Of a DNA stretch of 64,000 nt, positions 47,176-58,730 are shown piece by piece. Every line of letters starts with the position of its first letter. The stretch's first letter is position 1. Where the stretch lies: contig JAIWNE010000008.1 of the NCBI GenBank assembly GCA_025331445.1, forward strand, positions 320,001-384,000, written 5' to 3'. The DNA is from Blakeslea trispora. Lineage: Eukaryota > Mucoromycota > Mucoromycetes > Mucorales > Choanephoraceae. The notes beneath the pieces are model-generated. The model was not told the DNA's origin, made no database searches, and saw only the letters and a program-made list of their open reading frames with translations. The position numbers were made by a program, and so were the translations under genes.

Positions 47176-48914
47176 TTATGGCTGGTTACCATAGAAACGA
47201 ATAGTACGATCTAAACCGGAACTGACCAATGTTTCAGCAAGAGAAGACCAATGTAGACCAGTGATATCAGTACCATTGTTTTCAGTAAAAGTGGCAATGG
47301 GGGAACCATCCTTGGCCTTCAAGACACGCATATCAGTACCACCAACAGCAAGGAATTGGCCATAAGGATCAAAGGAGAGTGTGTTGACCTTGTAGTTATC
47401 GTCCAAAGTAAATGTCTTTGTGTTAGCTAACTTACGAAGATCCCAGATCTTGACTAGATTGTCTTCTGAGGCAGTAGCCAAGATGTAACCATTTTCAGAA
47501 AAGGCCATTGCCTTGACATGACCTGCATGACCCTCAAATCGAGCAGCTACCTTTTGTGACTTGACATCCCAGATCTGGACAACACCATCTGTGGTACCTG
47601 CACCAAGAATCATACCATCAGGGTGGAATTGGATAGAAGAATAGCCTGCGTCATCCTTGTTGAATGTTTCGACAATAGGCTTAGCAGATTCAAAGTCATA
47701 GAAAGACCATTTGGCATCCAAACCAGCACTGACAAAGTAATCCTTGGAAGGATGAACATGCACCTGACTTACTTCACCCTTATGAGCATTGATATTGTGA
47801 CCGAGAGCATAACCTGTCTTTTCATCAGCAACCCAGACACGCACATGCTTGTCTTGACTACCACTGACGAAAGCAGCATTTGTTTGATCTCTGAATTGAA
47901 CTGATGTGATCTTCTTGGTGTGTCCACCCAGATTGGCAATGACTTTATCTTCAGACTTGTCATAGACTTGAACATGTTTATCGTTACCACCTGTCAAGAT
48001 CAAATCACCACTGACATCCAAAGCAGTGATACCTGCTGAGCGTGCGGAGTGAAGTGAAGGAATTGTGTTGGTTTGTTGGTATGCCTTGATGGAATCAGCA
48101 GTGGCGTATTCTACTGGTGGCTTCTTCTTTTGACGACGTACAGAAGATAATCTAAGAAAGAGAAAAAGTCAATGCATGGTCTATGCACTCTCTTTGCATA
48201 TACTTACTCTTCGCTTGTCTTGGTGATCTTTTCAACAACTTCCTCGGGTAAAGCACCATCTACTTCCATCGATTCTTCGGCAGCAGCAACAGGAGCAGCA
48301 GCAGCAGCAGATTCAGCAGAAACACCCAAATGAGCTTGTATATTAGCAAGAGCTCTAAAATCAGGTTCAAACGAAACGCGTTAGATGAATAATAGAACAT
48401 GTCAGTTTTACATACTCTCGGGCTGCATCACGTTCTTTCTTTAAGCGAGCGATAACACGAGTGGCGGCATCGTTCTGGTAGAGAGCATGAGACAATTCTT
48501 GACGCACTTGTTGATATTGTTGTTTTAATGTAAAAGACTCGAGCATGACACTGTCCCATTCATCTTGAAGTGTGGATAGAATAGAGGGTACAGATGACAG
48601 CTTAGGAGGACGAGGCTTGACAGTTTCAGGTGCTTTTGTTATTCAAGAAAGTCAGCATAAGCCATAGATAACGAAACAAAACTTACTTGTCTTGAGCTCA
48701 AGCATGTCTTCTACTGTCATTTCTTCATTATTGATGGGATCTCGACCGTGCTCTGACACAAACTTTTCAAGTAGATTCTTTTCAAAGACATTTCCTGACT
48801 TGAGGGAAACAACAGGGTGTTTGGGCGCTTCTCCAGAAACTATAATAGAATAGCAATGTCAGATGCTGTTGACGATAATTCCTCTATTCAATCTACTTTA
48901 CTAGCACAGAACAT
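47176..48914 (-). CDS. PRP19: Pre-mRNA-processing factor 19 (U-box E3 ligase)
   Basis: Core of the NineTeen complex, a ubiquitin ligase needed for spliceosome activation. Five exons (48914-48902, 48839-48687, 48632-48416, 48354-48208, 48151-47176) give 501 residues. The U-box begins '[16 protein letters not shown]' and includes '[20 protein letters not shown]'. A coiled coil ('[20 protein letters not shown]', '[14 protein letters not shown]') provides tetramerisation. An Ala-rich linker leads to seven WD40 repeats from about residue 220 ('[12 protein letters not shown]' to '[15 protein letters not shown]'). The 13-nt first exon encodes MFCA. It converges with SAC1, 92 bp apart. Confidence 0.95.
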
Positions 48915-49920
48915 TGTGATCTCTCTCGCAAAAAAAAAAAGTAGAAATATATTTATCTGGAGGTTTAACAAAATTTTAATTATTTAACGCGCTCATGCAC
49001 CCCCCAAAAATGACGTTGATGCTGTGACTGAGTCTTTATTGATTGTTTAATTGAGATAAAATCGTCTCTTTCTTTGGGACGATTATTGACATTGATACAA
49101 TGACACTAAAGTTTAACTAAGTTTACTTTATAAGTTGGGACTTGATCGTTATATATATTAAGAAATTCTTACCTAATAAATGATGAGATAGAATATGCTT
49201 ATAGTAGCCCTGTTTATTACTATTTTCTCTGTGATGTTAGTAATACAAACAGTCTATTTCCCATCTTATTTTCTCTTCAGTTGCCCAAGAAACTTGATGT
49301 AAAACCATTACCAATTCACTTTCGGAACATTTATGGCTTTCATTGTGTGCTTTAAAGATGTTCTGCTCCTATGAGCAACAATCAAGTACATCTCAATAAC
49401 TTTTACGTCTATCAGAGTCGATGAAAACAGTTCTGTAAAGAATCAACATCAACAAAAAAAGAAGCCATTACAGTCATTGTCGATGAATAAAACAAATTAA
49501 CTTGTAAGAAATTACACACTCGCATAATGGTATATAAGGCGATCATGTTTAAGAGTGGTATTGCCTATCCTCTCTTTCTAATAAAATTGAGCAGGAAGGG
49601 TTTTTTTTTGTTTATTAAGAGTGGGATCAGCAGTACTATGTTGATTCCAATGTTGGTGTAACCTTGAGCATTGTTCATGCTATAAAGTTTTGAAGTCATT
49701 GCCAAACTTCTTTCCTATCAATGAGAAGAGACGCTTACAAGACAAACAATTTAGTCTCACTAACTATTATCAAACAAAGGCTCAAGACCAATCCCCCCTC
49801 TCATATAACCGAGCAAACGTTCAAGTCAGTACAGGGACTGCGAAAATCTCACTTTAAATGCAGCAGGAAACCAACTAAGCGTCTTTCTTTCCCTCTCTCT
49901 CTCTTTTTTTATACGCTTTA
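48915..49920. other. Divergent promoter region of PRP19 and the DIS3L-like gene
   Basis: 1 kb between two genes transcribed away from each other, both in RNA metabolism. AT-rich, with poly(A/T) tracts near 48925 and 49600. No gene was recognised (one 66-codon frame at 49721-49921 rejected). Confidence 0.5.
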
Positions 49921-52900
49921 ATGTTGGCCAGAACAGATCGTGGTTTCTATAAAAAGACAAAAAGCAATGCCATCATCAAGCTCGTGAGAGAGCGTAAGAA
50001 CCATTGTCTCTTTTTTTTAAACAACTACTCGAGTAACGCGTTCCATTTTTCTGTGATATAGAATATTTACGTACAGATATACCATGTTTATCAGAATCAT
50101 GTCAACAATGTTCTAACCAAGGCCATCAAGCACTTCTTAGTGCTCACGCAGACCATTATATTATCCCTGATATATCAGTAATGCATTGAATGTTTACATG
50201 AGCTTTTATTTGAGTTTATTCATCCATTGATTAGGTAATACATCGTTACCTTGAGATATTAGAACAAGATGAAATGACAGGTATCATCCTGAGTCAAACT
50301 GTGACCATTCATGTAGGTTTCCTTCTTCTTTTTATTTCTCTTATTGTATGCTCACTTTCTTCACAGCTGCAACAACACGATAAACACAAAACCTATCGAA
50401 AATTACGCCAAATCACAAACGATTCTCGAAAGAAGAGTGTGATGTTTTACAATGAAGTCTTTCAGCAGACTAAAGTGATGCGCTCACCTCTTGAAACAGG
50501 TGCTGAGCGTGAATGGAGGGCATTGTGTCAATTGGCTGCTTGGTATGATCGTCATTTGGGTCAGACCAAGAAAATCATCTTGCTATCTGAGACAGAGTCA
50601 AGTAGGGAAGGAGTGACTGTCATGACCATGAAGCAGTACTTGGATACCTATTGGAAAGAGAGCCATCTGTTACAGAGTCTGGTCCAAGTGTTGGCAGAAG
50701 TTGTCTTGGATGATACAGAGGATGGTCGTATTCGTATTTCATCCAAACAGAATGGCGAAAAGGGCAATAGTACAGCTGTGGCAGGATACAGAGAGGTGAA
50801 AGAAAGAAAAAAGAAGAAGATGTTGAGTCACTCATGGAATTGTAGTATAAACCTTTGGATGAATTAGAAGTAGGCATCAAATCAGGTCGTTACCTCTCGG
50901 GTACTTTACGATGTAGAAAAGATAGCCGAGATCAGGCTTATATCAGCTATCAAGGCAAGGATATTCTTGTGGTAGGCAATGAAAATAGAAACCGAGCAGG
51001 TACAGGAAGATCCGAGACATCCGGTTGTTATGCTCTATTCATTCTTTTCCCTTTAGTTCATGGCGATAGTGTTGTGGTCGAATTGTTCTCGGAAACCAAC
51101 TGGACAATGGCATCAAGTGAAATAGCCTTTGATAGCAGTAATGCGGATGATGGTTTGTACATAGGATGGGATCATCTTTAATTTTTATTAATTCATCATC
51201 AAAGAATTTGAAGAGGATCGGTTTCTAAGTAGTACTCTGTCCGATCAACCTACGGGCCGAATCGTTGGTATTTTGAATCGTAATTGGCGCTCTTATGTTG
51301 CCACACTTCAAGAAGATAGTCTGGAAACTGGAGGTTCGATTCATTTAGCGATTCCATTAGATCCTGTCATTCCTAAAATCAGAATTCGATATCATGATGT
51401 TAAATTGATTGAAAATCAACGTATTGTCGTTCGTATCGATAATTGGTAAGCTTGTTTTAAGAGATAAAGAAAAGAAAAAGGACTGATGATGAAGACTAGG
51501 CCGATTTCTTCACAATATCCAAATGGTCATTTTGTGCGTTCATTGGGTCCTGTTCATCAATTGGATACTGAGATATCTGCTATCCTAGTGGAGCATGCCA
51601 TTTCTGTATCACAGGCCACTCAAGGATTCAGTCAGGCATCTTTAAATGAAATGCCAATCGACAGTCCTGAACAACCCTGGTGTGCTGAAGAGGTAAATTG
51701 AACACTTGAAAAGAAAAAAGAAAAGCTATTGAATTTCCCCTTCCTTTTTCTTTTTTTACTTTTAGGATGAGATCAAACAAAGACGTGACTTGCGAGATCT
51801 TACTGTCTTTAGTATTGATCCACCCAATTGTCAAGATATTGATGGTACACATAAAACAAATTGAAATCCTAGTGCTATGGCTAATTTCATCTGAATAGAT
51901 GCCATGTCCATTAAGGAATTGGAGAATGGACAGATAGAGCTTGGTGTACATATTGCTGATGTAAGCTATTTTGTAAAGGAAAACTACATGACAGATTTAG
52001 AAGCCAGATCAAGGTAACTCTAAAGAATCAAAGAAATACATGATACTAAACAAACCATAGAGGCACTACCGTCTATTTGGCAGACAGAAGATTCGATATG
52101 CTTCCTTCTGTCCTGAGTGAACGTGTCTGTTCCCTTCGTCATAGTGTAGACCGATATGCAGTCTCAGTGATCTGGACCATGGATAAACACTATCATGTGA
52201 TCGATACTTGGTTTGGTAGGACAGTGATCCATTCCAGTTGTGAAATGGAATATGAGCAAGCACAACAATTGTTGGATGGACAATCTGTTGCTACAGGCTT
52301 AGGTAGGATAGACACACCTAATACATATAAGCAAGAGAATTTATTGTTTTTATTAGATGCCTCTCTCTGTAAGAAACTGAAGCCTAAAGTCATTCAACTT
52401 GCCAAAGTACTTCGTGTGATTCGAGTAAGTATGGTGAACATAAAAGATGTAAGCAGTAGAGAATATGAAATAGGTTTCTATAGGACAGACGTTTGGCTAA
52501 AGGTGCCTTGGAACTAGAAGGATCGGAAGTCAAGTTCAAGATGACAGATCAAAAGCAGATTACTGATATTCATATCCTTTTTATTACTAACAATCATATC
52601 TTGTTTTGATTTCTCTAAACAACATCTATCCTTAACTTTCTTTCTTTCTTACTTCCTAAAGCGAGTATGGAAATCCATGGTTTAGTGGCAGAGGCTATGA
52701 TTTTGGCCAATGCCTCTGTAGGCAAACGTATCTATGATGGATTGAAAGATGCAGCACTTCTCAGACACCATCCTTCACCTTCCTCACACCAATTCGATCG
52801 ACTGGTCAAAGCAGCCAAGAGCAAGGTGAATCAGGGCATCTATTAAAACAAAGACAAGCCAACTCATGCCTATTCTCTAGGGATTTTCAATTGATTTCTC

Positions 52901-54106
52901 TTCCAACAAGGCATTGGCTGAATCATTAAAGCAGATTACTGAGGGATGTCAAGAGGACCCTGAGATCGCTAAATTGATGAAAGTGATGGCTACTATTGCT
53001 ATGAATGAAGCAAGCTATATTTCATCTGGTCATTATGCTGTCAATGAATATTATCACTATGGTCTTGCACTTGAATTCTATACTCATTTTACCGTAAGTT
53101 TCTTTGTATGTATTTATTGGATTCTAACTGGATCATATCATAGTCCCCTATTCGTCGTTATGCTGATATAGTGGCACACAGACAGCTACTAATGTGTGTC
53201 CAAGATACAACAGCCATGAGGGATGTGCAAGTACGAGGATCGATGATGTCAAAAGCTAGAACCATTGCTGATATTTGTGAGAATCTCAATTTGAAATCAA
53301 GAGAATCTAAATTTGCTCAAAGAGTAAAGCATGTCAAATCAGTCTTGTTTTCTTTAGTTTTCTTATACGTTTCTTACTTTTAGGATTCTACTGAATTATT
53401 TCAAAGTTTATATGTACTTCAGAATGTAAGTAAAGTTGAATAGAAAAAAAGAATAGGAATTGACAACATTTTTTATAGAGTTCAGATGAACATCCCTTGA
53501 TTGAAACAGGTATTATTTCTGAAATCAGATCCAATGGATTCTATGTGTTTGTACCAAGGTATAGTAGATTGCCCACTCAACAACAACAATAACTCATATC
53601 CATCTTAGGCTTGGATTAAAGGGACCTGTCTATCTAAAAGAAAAGGATGGTACACCACAGATACCCATGTCACTTATTTCAGGCAAAGATTCAGGTAGAG
53701 TGATGATTACTACATACTTTATTGTTTAGGGTTAAAATGACTGCTATTAGATGAATGCATACCCAACTGTCAGATTGAAGTGAATATGCCTACAGACATC
53801 AAAGTGACTTCAGCTGATTTACCTTATCCAATCATATTCAGCTTATTTCATCATGTCCGTGTCTCCCTTAAGCTTCGTCAGTCACATGCTCATCGCCATC
53901 TGGTCTACATGACCTTGATCGACTTTGATCAGATACAAGCCACAAGCAAGCTAGATCGTCTTTCCAACACTCAGCTAATACAGTCGATTGAAGCCAAAGA
54001 ACAAGAAAAGGCAGTCAAGCCAATGAAAAAGAAGAAAACTAAGGTTTCCATGTATTCTGTCTTGGAAAAGTTTAGAAAAATGTCCATGATTCAGACCAAC
54101 CAATAA
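49921..54106 (+). CDS. DIS3L1-like exosome exoribonuclease (RNB family)
   Basis: 3'-5' exoribonuclease of the RNase II/RNB family. Nineteen exons: 49921-49993, 50062-50177, 50235-50312, 50367-50795, 50846-50999, 51057-51152, 51205-51445, 51500-51692, 51766-51844, 51899-52013, 52061-52424, 52484-52571, 52653-52825, 52881-53093, 53144-53323, 53384-53425, 53479-53558, 53609-53694, 53751-54106. They give 1,051 residues with all phases matching. An N-terminal PIN-like region (~1-215) starts '[20 protein letters not shown]'; cold-shock domains follow. The RNB centre is intact: '[15 protein letters not shown]' and '[17 protein letters not shown]'. Total length, '[13 protein letters not shown]' and the C-terminal '[11 protein letters not shown]' resemble animal DIS3L1 more than DIS3. 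PIN acidic residues are mostly missing. Intron 12 is of AT-AC type. Confidence 0.92.
52572..52652 (+). other. U12-type AT-AC intron in the DIS3L-like gene
   Basis: An 81-nt intron starting ATATCCTTTT, an exact minor-spliceosome 5' splice site, and ending TTAC. TCCTTAAC at 52629-52636 matches the U12 branch site (consensus TTCCTTAAC), with the branch adenosine about 17 nt from the AC end. Removal joins GAT ATT C to TT CCT AAA, giving '[20 protein letters not shown]' in the conserved RNB region. No GT-AG alternative preserves the frame here. Confidence 0.85.
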
Positions 54107-54115
54107 AATTTATTG
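54101..54115. terminator. Bidirectional poly(A)-signal palindrome
   Basis: The sequence caataaaatttattg is a palindrome around a central base. It carries AATAAA on the plus strand overlapping the DIS3L TAA stop (54104-54106) and AATAAA on the minus strand overlapping the TAA stop of the opposite gene (54112-54110). Each hexamer is at a stop codon, so true cleavage may use downstream signals inside the opposing gene. Confidence 0.5.
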
Positions 54116-56461
54116 TTTAGGCTCTCTTTTCTTTTTGCGATAACTGTGTTTTGTTCTATTATGGATAGCAGTGAATGAGGGGAAATGATCACTATGATTC
54201 GATCGAGCCAATAAGGGCTCATGTTGTTTAGGTGGCATTAAATAGACAGCTAATGAAGACAATGAGTGATCACGTGATATCTTTCTCTTTTTTCGAATGA
54301 CATACCTTCATTGGATGGTTGTGGGCCATGATAGACAAGCACAGGATAATATGGACTATAGCTTGTAGTCATCATAGCACAATGCATCATGGTAATGTCT
54401 TTATCAGACTCATCTGTGTCCACCATAAAACTCATGTTGGCTGGCTTCTTACCTACAATGTGCTCCATAAAGACAGGAAAAAGAGGTGCAGTTGCCTCTC
54501 TCAACAAGACAGAGGGTTTTGTCTTGCCAGATCGATTGGGCTTCAGGATCGAAACAGTACCTGGCTCTCCATAAGGGTTTCTGGTGTCTGACTTGGAACG
54601 ACGCTGTTGAACATCCTCAAGTGTCCAAGGTGCACGATGGGAGGGATGAGAGGGGCGTGTGATATCCCATTCTGCTTGATAGTCCATATATTCTGTCTGT
54701 GAGCCTGTCTTTGACTTGTCCTCTGCAGCCAGACGATTGGCATAGAGACTCCAGTCATTAGAGGAAGTCATGGTGGTATTAGATGATTTACTGTCCTTTC
54801 TGACACCAGATACATAAGCAGCCCATTTAGTTTCATCTTCAGTCGATGGTTTTCTTGGTAATGCTGGTTTTTCAGGTTCAGTCATGTCTACTGTGGTGAT
54901 GGTCACCATATGCTCTAGAGAACCATCTTTTGTAGGCTCAGTAGGTTGTTTGGTAGGTAATTCAGTAGGCATCTGGGATGTTTGTTTTGAGCCTACAACC
55001 ACCATATTCCAAGGCTTATCTGTGGTTATGACAGGTTCTTGTTTCTTTTGAAGGATCTTGATTGGCTTCTCTTCCTCTTCCTCTTCTTCCTTTTTCTTCT
55101 TGAGGGGCTCTACTAAAGCAGCCAAAGCAGCAGCCTTCTGTCGTGCTCGTTCAGCAGCAGCAGCATATTCTGCTTCCTGCTCATCACGTCGCTTCTTTGC
55201 ACGTTCAGCTGCAGTCAACATCAAGTTCTTTTGAGCCACTGTGATTTCTTCAGGTTCAGGGATGATCTGAAGAGAATTGGTAGGTTCTTCTTTTGAATGA
55301 TCCGATCGAGCACTATGTTCTGATAGGCGCCTGGATCGTTGCATGGGTGGTGGGGGTGAACGGTTTTCATAACTGGGTCTTCTGGTACGATGTTCAAAAC
55401 TATCCCTACGAGGCCATGGTGCAGATGACCGACGATTGTTGTCATAACGGTAATGCTCCTCTGAACGACGTTGAGTATTGTGATAAAATGGCTTATAATG
55501 ATCATAATGATGCTGTTGTTGTTGCTGTTGTTGTTGTTGTTGTTGTTGTTGCGGTGGTGGTGGTGGGTGATGAGAACGGTGATAGGAACGATCATAATCC
55601 TCTGTGAATCGATCGGATGGAGAAACAGGCGGTTCTTCTGCTGTTGTTGTTGTGTCAATCTGTACCTTTGTTCCATCATCAAATTCAATCACATCCACTG
55701 AGAATTCACCTAAATCCTCACTGACCATCTTTAAAACAATAAGCTTCATGTTTTCCTTCTAAGCAACCATTGTTTACCTCATCCCAAGAAGTATGATTTG
55801 GATCAGAAGAAGCATATTTCAAGTATTCTTTATCATCCTATTTATCACCTATAAGTCCATTTTATCACTTTATCAATCTATAAACACACACACACACTTA
55901 CACTGAGTGAAGGATTTCCTAATCGTTTTTAGAAAAAAGAAAGAGTCAATCAATCACATCTAGAGATATAGACAGAATCTTTTTACATACTTTTCTTATC
56001 GTTCATGTCATCAGGTTTAGGATCCTCTGGTTTGTCTATATCATGCTTATTGGCATCTGTCATGGCCCATGCACGAGTGGTGTTTTCAGACTGACTGATA
56101 GATTCTGCTGGCTTCTGTTCTGGAGAATGACTGTGAGGAAGAGAAGGTGAGTTTGTGTTGGATCGCCAACCAGTGGCAGGTGAAGCAGTGGGTATGGGTT
56201 GTTCTGTGCCTTCATGTTCCCTTTTTAGACTGGGTAAGTTAATAGGGCGTGGGGCAGATATCTTACTGGACAGCAAACGATTACGAGCTGTCTGTGAACG
56301 GTTGCCTAACTTGTGTGTTAGAGCACAAGTCAAAAAAAAAAAAAAAGAAAAAAAAGTGGATTACCTCCTACATTGGCATTATTCATCAATGGACTTTTAG
56401 GCGTATTTGGGTATTTTTTGGGGTTATGGCGATTGTTATTTGTTGATGTTTCTGCTGACAT
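54110..56461 (-). CDS. Low-complexity protein of unknown function
   Basis: Not assigned to a family. Six exons (56461-56365, 56305-55991, 55918-55902, 55837-55778, 55728-54306, 54249-54110) give 683 residues in frame. The 17-nt and 60-nt exons are phase-consistent. The conserved-looking core is 'YLKYASSDPNHTSWDEMVSE' followed by 'DVIEFDDGTKVQI' (~residues 145-185). Then come proline and polyglutamine runs (P5, Q13), Arg/Ser/Tyr-rich sequence, an Ala/Lys/Glu helix ('ERARQKAAALAALVEPLKKK') and Trp-containing short motifs ('TKWAAYV', 'DWSLYANRLAAED', 'DYQAEWD'). The last intron (54250-54305, GTATGT...TTAG) is preferred because it gives 46 more open codons; without it the protein ends at 54250. 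Nuclear or RNA-associated role is speculation. Confidence 0.72.
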
Positions 56462-56515
56462 GTTATTAGAGAGAAAGAAAGAAAGAAAGAAAGAAAGAAA
56501 AGGGGGGGGTAAAGA
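56462..56515. repeat. (GAAA)n microsatellite with G8 run
   Basis: Just upstream of the ATG at 56461, six or more GAAA units are followed by a G8 run and A-rich sequence. This is low-complexity promoter or leader sequence for the minus-strand gene; the MFS gene stop lies 65 bp further right. Confidence 0.6.
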
Positions 56516-56579
56516 AAAAAAAAAGAAAAAGAAACGCGTTGAATTTTTTTTTTATGTGTAAAGCAGGAATTTTTTATTA

Positions 56580-58730
56580 TTAAGATAATCTTCTTCGACC
56601 ACCTATTGCAATAGCTCTGGGAATAGCACTACTTTGAAGAAAACTAAAGATAGCCAATAGACCCAATAGATAATAGACCATATGATGGTCCAATGGGAAT
56701 GGATTACCTTCTCTTAAGGACAATGACCATAATGTACCACCTACTGCGGGTCCTAAAGCACGTACAAGAGATAAACAGGAAACACATACACTATAAACAC
56801 ATATAAATAAAACAATCGACTATTGGGCTATTCTATTATTATTGTTTTTTACCCATTGACAGTGCCTATAATTTCAGGTGCTGCTGATGTGCTTACCTAA
56901 TAAAAAAAAAAAGAGATGAATAGATGGATAGAGGATCATTTTTGTAAAAAGAAACTATACCATCACACCAACACAAGTAAATGCTATACAGTTACTGAAA
57001 TAACGAACAAAGAGCATACTGTAGTAAGCCAAACTCAACATCCAGCCATGTTCACCATAAGCATCACCACCAAGCACCGTCTTTAATAAGTTGGTTAACT
57101 CTGGGAATAAAAAGTAGACTGGAATAAAGGCAAAATAGGCTACACGCAACAGTTTCAGTGTATCAAAACGAACAGACAGTCGAGGATAGAGTACGAATTG
57201 AATGAACAACTGGATGATGCCAAAGATAGAAAGTGCTTTTGCAAAATCAGCCCTGTGAATGCCGAGACCGTCGGAAGGACTGGGAGCCATAAAATAGAGT
57301 GGCAAGATCTCATCAAAGATCATTGAATGAAATCCAAAGACACTATCAAGAGAGTTCATTTGTCTTGATAAAATAAGTAACAATGGCAACTTACACATAG
57401 GAAAGAATGACAATGTAGGATGTCTTGGTCACTAAGAACAGTGAGTTTGTACGGGGTATAGCGGATGTAGACTTGATAAGACTTGTCGTTTCTTCTTCAT
57501 GATAGTCCTGTCTTTCTTTTCTAGCCAACAGTCGAGTATTGGATTCCTCAAGGTAGAAAAAGCCAACAATGAAGCCCATGAATGTTCCACAGGCTGATAC
57601 AAAGCAAGGCAAGAAATAAGGATATTCAATCAAAAATGCGCATTGACCAAATATCTCTGGAAATTGTTCTGCTGGTCTAGAAAGATAACCACCTAAAAAA
57701 AAGAGAGAGAGAGAATTGTCAATTCATTCCCCTTTTTTTTTTTAAAAAAAAACATATACTTTATGCTGTATTACCTAATGCTGGACCTAATACAGATGAA
57801 ATAAGGATTTTAAAAAAAAAGTGAATTTTGATTCTAGATAAACTTACCAGCTAAACAAGTGACATGACAAAATAAAATAATAATATAAAAAAGATTAGAA
57901 ATGTACAAATGAGGCACAATAAGAAAGTTTTACCTATCATTCCGGCACCCCAACAAAAACCAAAGATGGAGAATGCCTTGGCTTTGTTTGTTCTGTCTGT
58001 AATTTCGCTTACTAAGCTACGGGCAACACCTCCATTACCATTCATCATACCACAGAAAGCTCTTGTGGCCATAGCCCATGCTAAACTTTTACTGAGACCA
58101 AACAAACAAGAGGAAATACCATTCCCGATCAAACCAATCAACAACACTGGTCTTCTACCTATCCGATCAGATACCTTTCCCCAAGAGATAGCAGTAAGAA
58201 ACTGAGTAATGAAAAACATAGAAGCTATAGATAATAGGAATCAAAAAAAAGGTATCTCCATATAATTGAACCATCAGAATGACTTACTAATCCAGCCTGC
58301 ATAAGTACCAATTTCTTTTTCATTTTCAGAAGATATGAAATCCTTGACCTAAAGAAAAAAAAAAAAAAGAAAAAATTCCCCCCCAAAATTAAACAAGAGA
58401 TAATAAAAACAAGTAGATCAAATTTACCATAAAGTAAATAAAAGGAAACAAAACAGTAGAAGTCAGAGGCTCACTCAGTAAGATGATAAACACCACAAAC
58501 ATTTGCATTTTTGGCAATGGTGTTGCTTCTACTTCATAGGGTAATTCAGCACTTTCAATTGTTGATGGATAGTCTAGAGATGGTATAGAGGCTGTTCTAA
58601 AGTTGTTTTCAAAGACACTTTCATGGATGCTACTGTAATGACTTCCATTGGTATGATAACGCTGTAGATCGGGAGCTTGATCTTCTTCTCTGGTTCCGGG
58701 ATAGTCTTGGATTGTGTTGTATGTATTCAT
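56580..58730 (-). CDS. Major facilitator superfamily transporter, ZIFL/YCR023C-like
   Basis: Twelve-helix MFS carrier resembling plant ZIFL (zinc-induced facilitator-like) and yeast YCR023C proteins. Eight exons: 58730-58428, 58348-58288, 58224-57934, 57786-57775, 57692-57395, 57342-56961, 56896-56853, 56790-56580, giving 533 residues in frame. An acidic ~75-residue N-terminus precedes 'LSEPLTSTVLFPFIYFMV'. The MFS motif A loop reads 'WGKVSDRIGRRPVLLIG'; 'FCWGAGMIGPALGGYLSRPA' is the family's fifth-helix motif. The 12-nt exon 4 supplies GPAL of this motif. The last helix is followed by a basic tail (GGRRRLS). Substrate unknown. The start at 58730 is favoured over an in-frame ATG at 58811 that would add a hydrophobic basic leader. 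Confidence 0.88.

Noticed and set aside
51628..51951. 107-codon minus-strand frame within the DIS3L-like gene
   Set aside because: It lies antisense across exons 8-10 and intron sequence of a strongly supported gene.
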